A DNA stretch of 64,000 bases from Salinicola halimionae. GTDB taxonomy: Bacteria > Pseudomonadota > Gammaproteobacteria > Pseudomonadales > Halomonadaceae. The stretch is taken from contig NZ_PZJQ01000002.1 of assembly GCF_003206065.1 (NCBI RefSeq), positions 774,135 through 838,134 of the forward strand, read 5' to 3'. The position numbers were made by a program, and so were the translations under genes. Below the pieces are notes generated by a model. It was not told where the DNA came from, did not search any database, and saw nothing but the letters and a program-made list of their open reading frames with translations. Shown here piece after piece: positions 17,640-27,490 of the stretch. Within the stretch, counting starts at the first letter, position 1. Every line of letters begins with the position of its first letter.

Positions 17640-19289
17640 ATGGATCGTAGAACTCTGCTGAAGAGCTCCATCGCGTTGGCTGCCTGGTATGGCCTCCCCT
17701 CGGCGCCGCTGTTCGCGGCCGCACGGGCCTCCAGCGATATCGCCGATGGGCAGTCCGAGGCATTCAGCTTCGATTGGCTACAGCAGTTCGCCAAGGAGCT
17801 GGCAGCCAAGGCGTATCAGAGCAACGTCGAGCAGTTACCGCCGACGCTCGCCAATCTGACGCCGCAGCAGTACAACGACATTGGCTACGATCCCGACCAC
17901 TCGCTGTGGAACGAGATGAATGGCCCGCTCGATGTCCAGTTTTTCCATGTCGGCATGGCTTTCAATCAGCCGGTTCGCATGTACTCCATCGAGCCGGGTA
18001 GCCAGCAGGCGCGAGAGATTCACTTCCGTCCGGATCTATTCGAATATTCCAAGGCCGATGTCGACGTCTCACAGCTCGAGGGACAGGGCGATCTCGGCTT
18101 TGCCGGGTTCCGCGTGTTCAAGGAGCCTTCGCTGACCAAGCGCGACATCGTATCGTTCCTTGGCGCCAGCTATTTCCGCGCGGTCGACGACACCTATCAA
18201 TATGGACTCTCTGCGCGCGGCGTGACGGTGAACACCTACAGCGATGGCAAGCCCGAGGAGTTCCCTGCCTTCACGCGGTTCTGGTTCGAGACGCCGGAAA
18301 AGGGCAGCACCACGTTTACCGCCTATGCGCTGCTCGATTCACCGAGCCTTGCCGGGGCCTATCGATTCGTCATTCATTGCGAAGACGATCGCGTGGTGAT
18401 GGATATCGACAAGCACCTCTACCCGCGTGAATCGATCTCCCAGTTGGGGGTCACGCCGATGACCAGCATGTTCAGCTGCGGCACCCAGCAGCGCGACATG
18501 TGTCTGACCTTCCACCCGCAGATCCACGACTCCGACCGTTTGTCGATGTGGCTAGGCAATGGCGAATGGGTCTGCCGGCCGCTCAACAACCCGCCACGGG
18601 TCCAGTTCAATACCTTTGCGGACAACAATCCCAAGGGCTTCGGCCTGTTGCAGACGGACCACGACTTCAGCCATTACGAAGACATCGTCGGCAACTATCA
18701 CAAGCGTCCGAGTCTGTGGGTCGAACCCAAGGGGCAGTGGGGCAAGGGCGAAATCCAGATGCTCGAGATCCCCACCACCGGCGAGACCATGGACAACGTG
18801 GTGGCATTCTGGAAGCCGGAACAGGCCATCGAGCCGGGCCAGACGTTGAGCTACGGCTACAAACTCCATTGGAGTGCGCAGCCGCCGGTGAAGCCCGATC
18901 TGGCACGCGTACGCAAGACCTTCACCGGTATCGGCGGTTTCCCCGAGGGCTGGGCACCGGGCGAGCACTATCCCGAAGTCTGGGCCAAGCGCATCGCGGT
19001 CGATTTCATCGGCGGTGAGCTCAAGCACCTCTACGATAACGACATCGATATCAAGACCCAGCTCGACGTGCCAGAAGGCGACGTCAAGCAGCTCGAGATT
19101 CTATGGGTCGAGGAGATACAGGGCTTCCGCATCCAGTTCGACTGGTATCCGACCAGCGATGCCACCGATCCGATCAACATGCGTCTGAATCTGCAGGCGG
19201 ACAACAAGACGGTGAGCGAAACCTGGCTCTACCAATACTTCCCGACCCCGCCGGAAGAGCGCCAGTATCCGGCGCATCCCGCCAGCTGA
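17640..19289 (+). CDS. opgD: Periplasmic glucan biosynthesis protein, OpgD (MdoD) type
   Basis: Periplasmic protein that shapes osmoregulated periplasmic glucans, 549 aa. The N-terminus [15 protein letters not shown] is a twin-arginine export signal, typical of OpgD and absent from the Sec-exported OpgG, which is why D is preferred. The rest shows the family's beta-sandwich signature ([56 protein letters not shown]). The ATG at 17640 has AAAGGA nine bases upstream. No opgH or opgG is adjacent. Followed by a strong terminator. Confidence 0.9.
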   Translation: MDRRTLLKSSIALAAWYGLPSAPLFAAARASSDIADGQSEAFSFDWLQQFAKELAAKAYQSNVEQLPPTLANLTPQQYNDIGYDPDHSLWNEMNGPLDVQFFHVGMAFNQPVRMYSIEPGSQQAREIHFRPDLFEYSKADVDVSQLEGQGDLGFAGFRVFKEPSLTKRDIVSFLGASYFRAVDDTYQYGLSARGVTVNTYSDGKPEEFPAFTRFWFETPEKGSTTFTAYALLDSPSLAGAYRFVIHCEDDRVVMDIDKHLYPRESISQLGVTPMTSMFSCGTQQRDMCLTFHPQIHDSDRLSMWLGNGEWVCRPLNNPPRVQFNTFADNNPKGFGLLQTDHDFSHYEDIVGNYHKRPSLWVEPKGQWGKGEIQMLEIPTTGETMDNVVAFWKPEQAIEPGQTLSYGYKLHWSAQPPVKPDLARVRKTFTGIGGFPEGWAPGEHYPEVWAKRIAVDFIGGELKHLYDNDIDIKTQLDVPEGDVKQLEILWVEEIQGFRIQFDWYPTSDATDPINMRLNLQADNKTVSETWLYQYFPTPPEERQYPAHPAS

Positions 19290-19317
19290 CAGAAACGTCG
19301 ATGGAAAGATGAACGCC

Positions 19318-19346
19318 AGGGGGCGGCCAGTTGGCCGCCCCCTTTG
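19318..19346 (+). terminator. Intrinsic terminator after opgD
   Basis: Twelve-base stem AGGGGGCGGCCA / TGGCCGCCCCCT, loop GT, then TT. Its right side belongs to a 12-bp tandem repeat (GCCGCCCCCTTT twice). Confidence 0.75.
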
Positions 19347-19513
19347 CCGCCCCCTTTGCGTTGGTGTCCGCTGCGAAAGGGCATCGACGCGAGCGGATCT
19401 CTCGTCATGTCCTGATTTTTCTGGCGTTCGCTGGCTGGGTCGATATCATCGGCGGCTTCGTCTGGCGGTTGCGCGCCGGCAGATGCCGTTCACGGTTCGA
19501 AAAGAGGCGATGC

Positions 19514-20893
19514 ATGAATGCTGTGGTGCTGGCCATCCTGGTGATGGTCACGTTGAGTCTGGCGCGGGTTTCGGTGGTGTTTGCGCTGATCGTGGCCGCG
19601 CTGGTAGGCGGGCTGTATGCGGGGATGCCGCTCGACGGTATTGTCGAGGCTTTCAATGGAGGCCTGGGAAATGGGGCGACGGTCGCTATCTCCTATGCGG
19701 TGTTGGGCGCTTTCGCGGTGGCGCTGTCGCGCTCGGGGATTACCCAGGGACTCGCTTACCGCGCCGTTCGGCGATTCCATCTCGAGGGTGTCGGCGCGCG
19801 TCGGCGCAAGGTGACGTTGGGGTTACTGGGTTGTCTGCTGTTGGCCGCGATCAGCTCGCAGAATCTGATCCCGGTCCATATCGCCTTCATTCCGATTCTG
19901 GTGCCGCCGCTGCTGGCCTTGATGAATCGCCTCAAGCTCGACCGGCGGGCCGTTGCCTGCGTCATCACCTTCGGCATCACTGCGCCCTACATGCTGTTGC
20001 CGGTCGGCTTCGGGGCGATCTTTCTCAACGACATCCTGCTCGGCAATCTCAACGCCAGCGGCGCGGATCTGGGCCTTCATATCGAGGCCGCGCAGGTGCC
20101 ATTGGCGATGGCGATACCGATCGGCGGTATGGCGCTGGGGCTGATCGTGGCGGTGTTCTTCAGCTATCGCCGCCAGCGCACCTACGAAGACCGCGCGCTG
20201 GTGGGGCAGCCACAGCAGGAAGTCCAACGCGAAGGTAACGGCGGTACGACTACCGGCGTGACGGGCAAACGCCTTCATGGCTGGCAGAAGATCGTGCTGG
20301 CGCTCGCCCTCGCCGGTACCGTCGTCGTTCAACTGCTGACGGAGTCGATGGTACTGGGTGGGCTGTTCGGGTTCGCACTGCTGTCCGTCAGCGGTGTATT
20401 TCGCTGGCGCGAACAGGATGACGTATTTACCGAAGGCATGCGGATGATGGCGCAGGTCGGCTTCATCATGATCGCCGCGGCCGGCTTCGCCGGCGTGATG
20501 CAGGCGACCGGCTCCGTCGACAGCCTGGTGACGAGTTCCGCCGCGATGATCGGCGATCACAAAGGGTTGGCGGCATTGATCATGCTGATCGTGGGCCTGT
20601 TCATCACCATGGGCATCGGCTCGTCATTCTCGACCATTCCCATCATTGCCTCGCTCTACGTACCGCTGGCGCTGAGCTTCGGTTTTTCGCCGCTGGCGAC
20701 CACCGCTCTGGTCGGAACGGCGGCGGCGCTGGGCGATGCCGGCTCGCCGGCCTCGGATTCCACCCTGGGACCCACCGCCGGGCTCAATGCCGACGGTCAG
20801 CACGATCACATCTGGGATAGCGTGGTGCCGACGTTCCTGCACTACAACGTGCCGCTGCTGGTGTTCGGCTGGATCGCGGCGATGTCGCTCTGA
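19514..20893 (+). CDS. Na+/H+ antiporter family membrane protein
   Basis: Polytopic inner-membrane protein of about 460 aa with roughly eleven hydrophobic segments, matching the Na+/H+ antiporter (PF03553-like) group by sections such as [30 protein letters not shown] broken over two helices, [15 protein letters not shown], and the late helix [19 protein letters not shown] with the following [15 protein letters not shown] loop. Predicted job: sodium extrusion coupled to proton entry, consistent with a halophile. The start at ATG 19514 gives a normal first helix; the frame is open further upstream but that stretch overlaps the terminator region and is not conserved-looking. Confidence 0.82.
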   Translation: MNAVVLAILVMVTLSLARVSVVFALIVAALVGGLYAGMPLDGIVEAFNGGLGNGATVAISYAVLGAFAVALSRSGITQGLAYRAVRRFHLEGVGARRRKVTLGLLGCLLLAAISSQNLIPVHIAFIPILVPPLLALMNRLKLDRRAVACVITFGITAPYMLLPVGFGAIFLNDILLGNLNASGADLGLHIEAAQVPLAMAIPIGGMALGLIVAVFFSYRRQRTYEDRALVGQPQQEVQREGNGGTTTGVTGKRLHGWQKIVLALALAGTVVVQLLTESMVLGGLFGFALLSVSGVFRWREQDDVFTEGMRMMAQVGFIMIAAAGFAGVMQATGSVDSLVTSSAAMIGDHKGLAALIMLIVGLFITMGIGSSFSTIPIIASLYVPLALSFGFSPLATTALVGTAAALGDAGSPASDSTLGPTAGLNADGQHDHIWDSVVPTFLHYNVPLLVFGWIAAMSL

Positions 20894-20985
20894 GTTTTTG
20901 ACCGCAACTCACGCGTGTCCTTGTCTCGCGTGGAGCGACGCCTCGATATGACCGACCACGGCGTTAACCGCTGCGTCGCCCGGCT

Positions 20986-23900
20986 TCAGGACGTCTCGTT
21001 CGTGGGCGCCTGCGGCTTTATGCGGTACCAGATTGCATACATCGCCGGCAGAAACAGCAGCGTCAGGGCTGTTCCAGCGATCGTCCCGCCGATCAGCGTG
21101 TAGGCGAGCGTGCCCCAGAACACCGAGTGTGTGAGCGGAATGAACGCTAGCACCGCGGCCAGCGCCGTCAGCAATACCGGGCGAGAGCGCTGGACCGTCG
21201 CCTCGATGACGGCATCGAACGGCACCAGCCCCTCCTCGCGGTTCTGACTGATTTGGCCGATGAGAATCAACGTATTGCGCATCAGGATGCCGGAGAGCGC
21301 GATCAGCCCGACCAGCGCGTTGATGCCAAACGGCTGGTTGAATAGCAAAAGCGTCGGCACGACACCGATCAACCCCAGCGGGCTGGTCAGAAAGACCATG
21401 ATCATCGCCGAGATCGAGCGCACCTGCAGGATGATGACTAGCAACGTCAGCGCCACCATGATGGGGAACAGCGGTAGCATTGCCTGGGTGGCCTTGCCCG
21501 ACTCCTCGATCGAGCCACCCTCCTCGATCCGATAGCCGGGCGGCAGCGCGTCGATGAGCGGCTGAAGCTGGTGGGTGATGGCCGTCGAGACGTCCGGCGG
21601 TTGAAGCCCCGGGGCGACGTCGCTGCCTACCGTAATGGTCGGCGTACGATCGCGACGACGCAGGATCGGTTCCTCCATGCGAACCTCGATGTCACCCACC
21701 TGGGACAGCGGTATCCGCTGACCTTGCTCACCCATCAAGGTGAGATCGGCTACCTTCGCCGGGTCGAGGCGTACGTCGCCCGCGGCGCGACCGACGACTT
21801 GTACGGTACGAATGTCTTCACGCACCTCGGTCATCGAGACGCCGCTGAGCAGAAACTGCAGCTGCTGTGAGGCCGAGCGCGACGAAAGCCCCATGGCACG
21901 CAGCCGGTCCTGCTGCAGCTCGATATGCAGCGTCGGTACGCGCTCGCCCCAGTCGGTATTGACCGTGCGTGTCATGGGGCTCGCGACCATGATGTCTTCG
22001 ACCTTGCGGGCAAGTCCGCGAAGGGTGGCGGGATCGGGCCCGGAGACGCGATAGGCGACGGGGAACGGCGAGTAGGGGCCAAAAACCAGATGCGTCACCC
22101 GGACTCTGGCCTCGGGCGCGAGCCCATCGGCGATGGCGCGCCGCAGCCGCTGCTGCAAGTTATCGCGGGCTTGCTCATCTGACGTCAGTACGACCAGTTT
22201 GGCATAGGAAGGATCCGGCAACTCCTGACCCATGGCGAAGTAGAAACGAGGTGCGCCTTGACCGATATAGGCGGTGACGATTCTGGCCTCTGCTTGCTCT
22301 CCCAGCCACGCCTCGACCTTGGCCGTGGCGTCGCTGGTTCGATCGATCGAGGTGCCATAGGGCATCTGGACCTCGACCAGGACTTCGGGACGGTCGGATA
22401 TCGGGAAAAACTGCTTCTTGACCAGGCCCATACCCATGACGGCGACGACGAACGACATCACCACCGCACCGCCAACCCACCATTTTCGCAAGATGACCCA
22501 GGCCAGCGCGCGGCGAAAAAGATGGTAGCGTGGCGTGTCGTAGGTCGATGCCTGGCCGTTGTCGTGCGTTTCGATCTCCGGCAAGAGCTTGACGCCGAGA
22601 TAGGGCGTGAACACCACCGCCACGATCCAGGACGCGATCAAGGCGATACCGACGATCCAGAACATGTTGCTGGTGTACTCGCCCGCGGCAGATTGGGCGA
22701 AACCGTTGGGCATGAAGCCAATCGCGGTGACCAGCGTTCCCGACAGCATCGGCGCCGCGGTATGACTCCATGCGTACGCTGCGGCGGCGGCACGCTTGTA
22801 GCCCGCTTCCATTTTCACCACCATCATCTCGATGGCGATGATGGCGTCATCGACCAGAAGCCCCAGCGCCAGAATCAATGAACCCAGTGTGATGCGATCA
22901 AAGTTCTTGCCGGTTGCCTCCATGACGACGAACACCAACGCGAGCGTTAGCGGCACGGCGGCCGCGACGACAATACCGGCACGCCATCCCATGCTGACGA
23001 AGCTCACCAGCATCACCACCAGCAGGGCCGCGAAGAACTTCATCATGAACTCGCCGACGGCGGCATCGATGATCACCGCCTGATCGGAGACCTTGCTCAG
23101 GCTGACGCCCAGCGGCAGCGCATCATTGATCGCGCCAACCTCCTTTTCCAGCGCCTTGCCGAGATCCAGCCCGTTCCATCCTTCGCGCATGATCACGCCC
23201 AGCAGCAGCGCCTGCTCGCCGTCATGGCGTACCAGAAAGGTTGCCGGATCTTCATGGCCGCGCTTGACGGTCGCGATATCGGAAAGCTTGAGCGTACGCC
23301 CCTGAGCGACGATGGGTGTATTGCGGATTGTATCCAGCGAGTCGAATCTGCCGTCGATACGAACGTCGATCTGTGGGCCGTCGGTCTCCACTGACCCTGC
23401 TGGTGTCAGGGCGTTCTGGCCATTGAGCGCTTCAAAAATCTGTGCGCTGTCGATCCCTAGTGTCGCCAGGCGCTCGTGGGAAAACTCGACGAAAATGCGC
23501 TCGGGTTGCTCACCGATGATGTTGATCTTCTTCACGCCGGGCACCTGAAGCATTTGCTGACGCAGCTTCTCGGCATCGCGTACCAGCAGTCGTTGTGGCT
23601 CGTCGCGGGACTTGAGCGCGTAGAGTGCAAACGTCACATCCGAGTATTCATCATTGACCATTGGGCCAATGACGCCGGCAGGCAGATTGCGGGTCTCGTC
23701 ATGAATCTTCTTGCGTGCCTGATAGAACTGCTCCTGGACCTGCGAAGGTGGCGTGCTGTCCATCAGCGTTACCTTGGTGAAGGCAAGGCCCGGGCGTGTG
23801 TAGGTCTCGGTGTTGTCGTACCAGCGCAGCTCCTGCATGCGCTTTTCGATTTTATCGGCGACCTGATCCTGCATCTCCTTGGCCGTTGCCCCGGGCCAGG

Positions 23901-24063
23901 CGCTGATGACCGTCATGACCTTGACCGTGAAGGCCGGATCTTCCTCCCGTCCCATATCAAGAAACGAGAACACGCCGGCCAGCGTGATCAACACGATGAG
24001 AAACAGCGTGACGGACTTCTCCCGCACGGCAAGCGCTGAGAGGTTGAAGCGGGAGCGACTCAT
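20986..24063 (-). CDS. RND multidrug efflux permease (HAE1 family)
   Basis: Proton-driven inner-membrane pump, 1025 aa, full length for the AcrB/MexB superfamily. The first helix (SVTLFLIVLITLAGVFSFLDMG), the two large periplasmic domains and twelve spans are all recognisable. The proton-relay Asp pair of TM4 is present in LGLLVDDAIIAIEMMVVKMEAG. Sequence flavour (GREEDPAFTVKVMTVISAWPGA) is closer to the TriC/VexF-like branch than to AcrB. The start overlaps the adaptor stop by 4 bases, so the two are co-translated. No outer-membrane channel gene is adjacent; a TolC encoded elsewhere must be used. Confidence 0.93.
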   Translation of the reverse strand: MSRSRFNLSALAVREKSVTLFLIVLITLAGVFSFLDMGREEDPAFTVKVMTVISAWPGATAKEMQDQVADKIEKRMQELRWYDNTETYTRPGLAFTKVTLMDSTPPSQVQEQFYQARKKIHDETRNLPAGVIGPMVNDEYSDVTFALYALKSRDEPQRLLVRDAEKLRQQMLQVPGVKKINIIGEQPERIFVEFSHERLATLGIDSAQIFEALNGQNALTPAGSVETDGPQIDVRIDGRFDSLDTIRNTPIVAQGRTLKLSDIATVKRGHEDPATFLVRHDGEQALLLGVIMREGWNGLDLGKALEKEVGAINDALPLGVSLSKVSDQAVIIDAAVGEFMMKFFAALLVVMLVSFVSMGWRAGIVVAAAVPLTLALVFVVMEATGKNFDRITLGSLILALGLLVDDAIIAIEMMVVKMEAGYKRAAAAAYAWSHTAAPMLSGTLVTAIGFMPNGFAQSAAGEYTSNMFWIVGIALIASWIVAVVFTPYLGVKLLPEIETHDNGQASTYDTPRYHLFRRALAWVILRKWWVGGAVVMSFVVAVMGMGLVKKQFFPISDRPEVLVEVQMPYGTSIDRTSDATAKVEAWLGEQAEARIVTAYIGQGAPRFYFAMGQELPDPSYAKLVVLTSDEQARDNLQQRLRRAIADGLAPEARVRVTHLVFGPYSPFPVAYRVSGPDPATLRGLARKVEDIMVASPMTRTVNTDWGERVPTLHIELQQDRLRAMGLSSRSASQQLQFLLSGVSMTEVREDIRTVQVVGRAAGDVRLDPAKVADLTLMGEQGQRIPLSQVGDIEVRMEEPILRRRDRTPTITVGSDVAPGLQPPDVSTAITHQLQPLIDALPPGYRIEEGGSIEESGKATQAMLPLFPIMVALTLLVIILQVRSISAMIMVFLTSPLGLIGVVPTLLLFNQPFGINALVGLIALSGILMRNTLILIGQISQNREEGLVPFDAVIEATVQRSRPVLLTALAAVLAFIPLTHSVFWGTLAYTLIGGTIAGTALTLLFLPAMYAIWYRIKPQAPTNETS

Positions 24064-25184
24064 TGTGGCGATCCCTGTACAGCGTCAGGGCGCGTCTCGG
24101 TAGAGCGTACGGCATCTCCTTCGCGTAGCAGATGCGCCCCCATCGCCACGATGTGGGCGCCGGACTCAAGCGCTCCGCTCACGCGGGCTCGTTCATCACT
24201 CATGGCGAGAACCTTCACCGGCTGCCAACGTACCGTCGCGGGATCCCCATCAATGACCCAGACGCCGGGGCCCGCGCCCTTGTCGTAGAGCGCGGTGAGG
24301 GGAATTTCCAGAGCGCCACTCTCGTCTGCGTTACCGATCGGCAGCCGAACGCTGACCGTCGCTCCGAGTGGCGCATTGGCGAATTCAGCGCCCAGCACGT
24401 AGCGTGCCTCGAAGGTCCGCGTGAGTGAATCCGATGCTTCCGACAACTGACGCAACGACGCCGGGTGATAGGCGTTCTCGCCGTAGAGACTCGCCTGCGC
24501 CATTGATCCGAGTGCAGGTCGTAGCGTCTCCGGTAGCGTGACAAGCGCCTCGCGCGGACCGGCGTGGGCCAGCCGAATCACGGCCTGCCCGGCCGCGACG
24601 ACCTGACCGGGCTCGGCGAACGTTTCCATGACCACACCGGCGGTGTCGGCCTCGAGTGTCGAATACTGGGTCGCGTTACGCGCCACCTCGGCTTCCGCGA
24701 TGGCCGCCTCGAGATTGGCATGCGCCGCGTCGGCGGCCGCCTTTGCCTCGTCATAGCGTGACACGGCGATGACGCCGCGTTCGCGCAGCGAGCGATAGCG
24801 ACGCTCGTCATCCGCTGTCTGCTTGGCACGGGCCCGAGCGGCGGAAACCGCCTGGGCAGCCGACTCCGCGCTCAGGGTCAGATCGACGGGATCTAGTCGC
24901 GCCAACGGCTCTCCGCGCTCGACCCGCTCACCGGTGTCGACGAGCCTTGAAAGGATCTTGCCATCGACCCGAAAACCGATATCGCTCTCGATCTTCGCCG
25001 AGATGATACCGGTGAAGACTCGCGAGCCTGGCTCGGCCGGCGTGACCGTTGCCACGCGCACCAGCGGTGGTTCGGTTCGCGGGTCCGCGCTCTGCTGCTG
25101 TTCGCAGCCGGCGAGTGTTAATAGCAAAAGCGCCGCCGTCGTCACCGCCCTGGGGCGCCAGAGCGCCAGTCGCAGACCCATCAT
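24060..25184 (-). CDS. RND periplasmic adaptor (membrane-fusion) lipoprotein
   Basis: HlyD/AcrA-type adaptor linking the pump to an outer-membrane channel, about 374 aa. Lipoprotein signal with lipobox LTLAGC near residue 26, then the beta-barrel and lipoyl half-motifs (GFRVDGKILSRLVDTGERVERGEPLARLDP and later PGQVVAAGQAVIRLA), with an Ala-rich alpha-helical hairpin between. Start: the ATG at 25184 is preferred to a TTG at 25196. An operator copy lies 30 bases upstream of it, so transcription is probably under the divergent-style TetR gene next door, which is on the same strand. Confidence 0.9.
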   Translation of the reverse strand: MMGLRLALWRPRAVTTAALLLLTLAGCEQQQSADPRTEPPLVRVATVTPAEPGSRVFTGIISAKIESDIGFRVDGKILSRLVDTGERVERGEPLARLDPVDLTLSAESAAQAVSAARARAKQTADDERRYRSLRERGVIAVSRYDEAKAAADAAHANLEAAIAEAEVARNATQYSTLEADTAGVVMETFAEPGQVVAAGQAVIRLAHAGPREALVTLPETLRPALGSMAQASLYGENAYHPASLRQLSEASDSLTRTFEARYVLGAEFANAPLGATVSVRLPIGNADESGALEIPLTALYDKGAGPGVWVIDGDPATVRWQPVKVLAMSDERARVSGALESGAHIVAMGAHLLREGDAVRSTETRPDAVQGSPQ

Positions 25185-25213
25185 GATATTGACCAAATCC
25201 GAATGATGAAGTC

Positions 25214-25237
25214 GTGACTATATTTGTAAATGGTCAC
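25214..25237. promoter_or_regulatory. Putative TetR operator 1 (upstream of the efflux adaptor)
   Basis: Inverted repeat with half-site GTGACYATT: GTGACTAT at the left and AATGGTCAC at the right, total 24 bases. The same design and length recur at 25938-25961 upstream of the repressor gene; the outer 8-9 bases of each arm are identical and only the centre differs. Confidence 0.75.
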
Positions 25238-25263
25238 TATCGCAATCGATCATCTGCCATCGA

Positions 25264-25878
25264 TCACGGGGCGAGGCTGCGCAGGATATGACTCGAGAGC
25301 AGGCCGGGGGCAGAGCCGACCTGATCGAGGTTCTGCTTGAGGATGACGGGATGCATGTAGGGGCGAATGATCAGATAGATCGATGCACAGACCTCGTCCA
25401 GCGGCGTCTTGCGCTCGAAGTCGCCACGCTGGCGCCCCGCGACGACGATGTCTTCGATCAGTGCCCTGACGCGCTTCTCGTAGAGCACCACTGGTGGCCA
25501 GTTGTCGGAGGCCGCGGCGACGGCGATCTCGTAGAGGTTGCGCGCTTCGGAAAACAGCCTAACGCTCGAGGTTACCAGCGCCTGGAACAGACGTCGTATC
25601 TGCTCTGGAGGGTGGTCGGTCGACGCCACGGCGGCGCTTATCTCACGATCGATCTCCTCCAGGCAGTCGCTGCAGATCACCTCGCCGATTGCCTGTTTGG
25701 ACGCGAAAAATTTGTAGATGTAGGCCTTGGAAATGCCGATTGCCTTGGCGAGCTCCGAGACGGTCGTCTTGTCGTAGCCGTGGTGGCGGAAATGTGTCTG
25801 GGCCGCGGCCACGATCTGGTCGCGCATATCATGCTCGGCAGGGCCGCGGGTGGGATCTGGGAGAAAAGAGTGGGACAT
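25264..25878 (-). CDS. TetR-family repressor of the RND efflux operon
   Basis: Transcriptional repressor, about 204 aa from the ATG at 25878 (a GTG at 25929 would add 17 unconserved residues). The N-terminal helix-turn-helix is typical: IVAAAQTHFRHHGYDKTTVSELAKAIGISKAYIYKFFASKQ over roughly residues 24-64 (quoted in pieces). The C-terminal ligand domain is unremarkable. It lies upstream of, and on the same strand as, the adaptor and pump. Matching operators sit before its own start and before the adaptor, so it probably represses both itself and the pump until a substrate binds. Confidence 0.9.
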   Translation of the reverse strand: MSHSFLPDPTRGPAEHDMRDQIVAAAQTHFRHHGYDKTTVSELAKAIGISKAYIYKFFASKQAIGEVICSDCLEEIDREISAAVASTDHPPEQIRRLFQALVTSSVRLFSEARNLYEIAVAAASDNWPPVVLYEKRVRALIEDIVVAGRQRGDFERKTPLDEVCASIYLIIRPYMHPVILKQNLDQVGSAPGLLSSHILRSLAP

Positions 25879-25937
25879 CGGCTGTACGTTTCCGATAGCA
25901 GGAAGACATGGATTTTCTGTGTAACACATTCAGGCGG

Positions 25938-25961
25938 GTGACTATTTATTTTAATGGTCAC
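25938..25961. promoter_or_regulatory. Putative TetR operator 2 (upstream of the repressor gene)
   Basis: Second copy of the 24-base palindrome with outer arms GTGACTAT and AATGGTCAC, 60 bases upstream of the tetR start. The AT-rich centre could be the -10 region of the tetR promoter. Confidence 0.75.
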
Positions 25962-26166
25962 CTGAAGAGTCGGTGGTTTTGTGCGGGAAGGATACAGCCT
26001 GCCGGCATCATTCGCCTCATGGCGGCACAATGATCGTCGTCATCCGTCATTGGCGCTCAACTCGCTATCCGAGATTCACGGCGACAGCCAGCCGCGCCGA
26101 TGCGAGCATCCAAGCTTCATAGGCTGCTAAGCTAGAGTCACCTTCATGACTCGTTAGGGAAGATGG

Positions 26167-27312
26167 ATGAGTAAAAGCACCGACAAGAGCCCCAAGACCG
26201 CTAAGACCACCAAGACGACGAAGCGTGGCGCCACGCCGCTCAATGCAGAAGCGATGACGTTTCTGGAGCGCTATCTCAACAACGCCTCGCCCACTGGCTA
26301 CGAGTGGGAAGGGCAGAAACTGTGGATGGAGTACCTGCGGCCCTACGTGGATGAGTTCATCACCGATACCTACGGCACTGCCGTCGGCGTGATCAATCCT
26401 GACGCCGAGTACAAGGTCGTGATCGAAGGCCATGCCGACGAGATCTCCTGGTACGTCAACTACATCACCGACAACGGCCTGATCTACGTCGTCCGCAACG
26501 GCGGCAGCGATCATCAGATTGCGCCGTCCAAACGCGTCAATATCCATACCGACAACGGCATCGTCCAGGGCGTGTTCGGCTGGCCGGCGATTCATACCCG
26601 CCGTCAGGGCCCGAAGGAACAACCGCCGGAGCTCGACAATATCTTCATCGATGTTGGCTGCAGCACCAAGGATGAAGTCGAAGCGCTAGGCGTGCACGTC
26701 GGCTGCGTGATCACCTATCCCGACGAATTCTTCGTCCTCAACGGTGACAAGCTGGTCTGTCGTGCCATCGACAATCGCATCGGCGGCTTCATGATCGCGG
26801 AAGTGGCGCGGCTGCTGAAGGCGCGCAAGAAAAAGCTCGATTTCGGTCTTTATATCGTCAACGCGGTACAGGAAGAGGTCGGCCTGCGCGGGGCAGAGAT
26901 GATCGCCGAGCGGCTCGATCCCAACGTCGCCATCGTCACCGATGTGAGCCACGACACCTCGACGCCGATGATCGAACCCAAGCGCGAGGGCGCCAACAAG
27001 ATCGGCGACGGCCCGGTGATCTGCTATGCCCCGGCGATCCAGAACAAGCTGCGCGAACGCCTGATCAAGGTCGCGACCGAGCAGAAGATCCCGTTCCAGC
27101 GCTTGCCGCGCTCACGAGCGACCGGCACCGATACCGATGCCTTCGCCTACAGCAATTCCGGCGTCGCCTCGGCGCTGATCTCGCTGCCGCTGCGTTACAT
27201 GCACACCACCGTCGAGATGGTTCACAAGCAGGACGTCGAAAACGTGATCGAGCTGATCTACCACACCCTGCTCGATATCAAGCCCGGCGAGACCTTCAGC
27301 TACTTCGACTGA
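26167..27312 (+). CDS. M42-family aminopeptidase/glutamyl-aminopeptidase-like protein
   Basis: Two-metal peptidase of the M42 (FrvX/TET-like) group, 381 aa. Metal and catalytic residues can be followed: His in VIEGHADEI, Asp in CRAIDNRIGG, Glu pair in VNAVQEEVGLRGA, Asp in IVTDVSHDT, and the C-terminal His in RYMHTTVEMVH. The N-terminus has an unusual Lys/Thr-rich tail (KTAKTTKTTKRG, residues 10-21) before the folded domain. It is expected to be a cytoplasmic oligomer that trims peptides. A hairpin that may terminate transcription follows 15 bases after the stop. Confidence 0.85.
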   Translation: MSKSTDKSPKTAKTTKTTKRGATPLNAEAMTFLERYLNNASPTGYEWEGQKLWMEYLRPYVDEFITDTYGTAVGVINPDAEYKVVIEGHADEISWYVNYITDNGLIYVVRNGGSDHQIAPSKRVNIHTDNGIVQGVFGWPAIHTRRQGPKEQPPELDNIFIDVGCSTKDEVEALGVHVGCVITYPDEFFVLNGDKLVCRAIDNRIGGFMIAEVARLLKARKKKLDFGLYIVNAVQEEVGLRGAEMIAERLDPNVAIVTDVSHDTSTPMIEPKREGANKIGDGPVICYAPAIQNKLRERLIKVATEQKIPFQRLPRSRATGTDTDAFAYSNSGVASALISLPLRYMHTTVEMVHKQDVENVIELIYHTLLDIKPGETFSYFD

Positions 27313-27326
27313 GTTATCGGCCGAAC

Positions 27327-27362
27327 GCCCGGGCCAGGTTGGGATTGGCTCGGGCTCTCTCC
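27327..27362 (+). terminator. Probable terminator hairpin after the M42 gene
   Basis: Ten-base stem GCCCGGGCCA / TGGCTCGGGC (one G-U pair) with a nine-base loop and a pyrimidine-rich tail, no long T-run. Confidence 0.45.
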
Positions 27363-27490
27363 TTGGGACTCATGCAATCACTTGCGGCACATGAGACCTG
27401 TAGATACCGTCACATCACGAGCACCGCTCCGTCAGGAACATCGAAACACCAAGAACACCACATCAAGAACAACATCTTCTGGGGGTTCTC

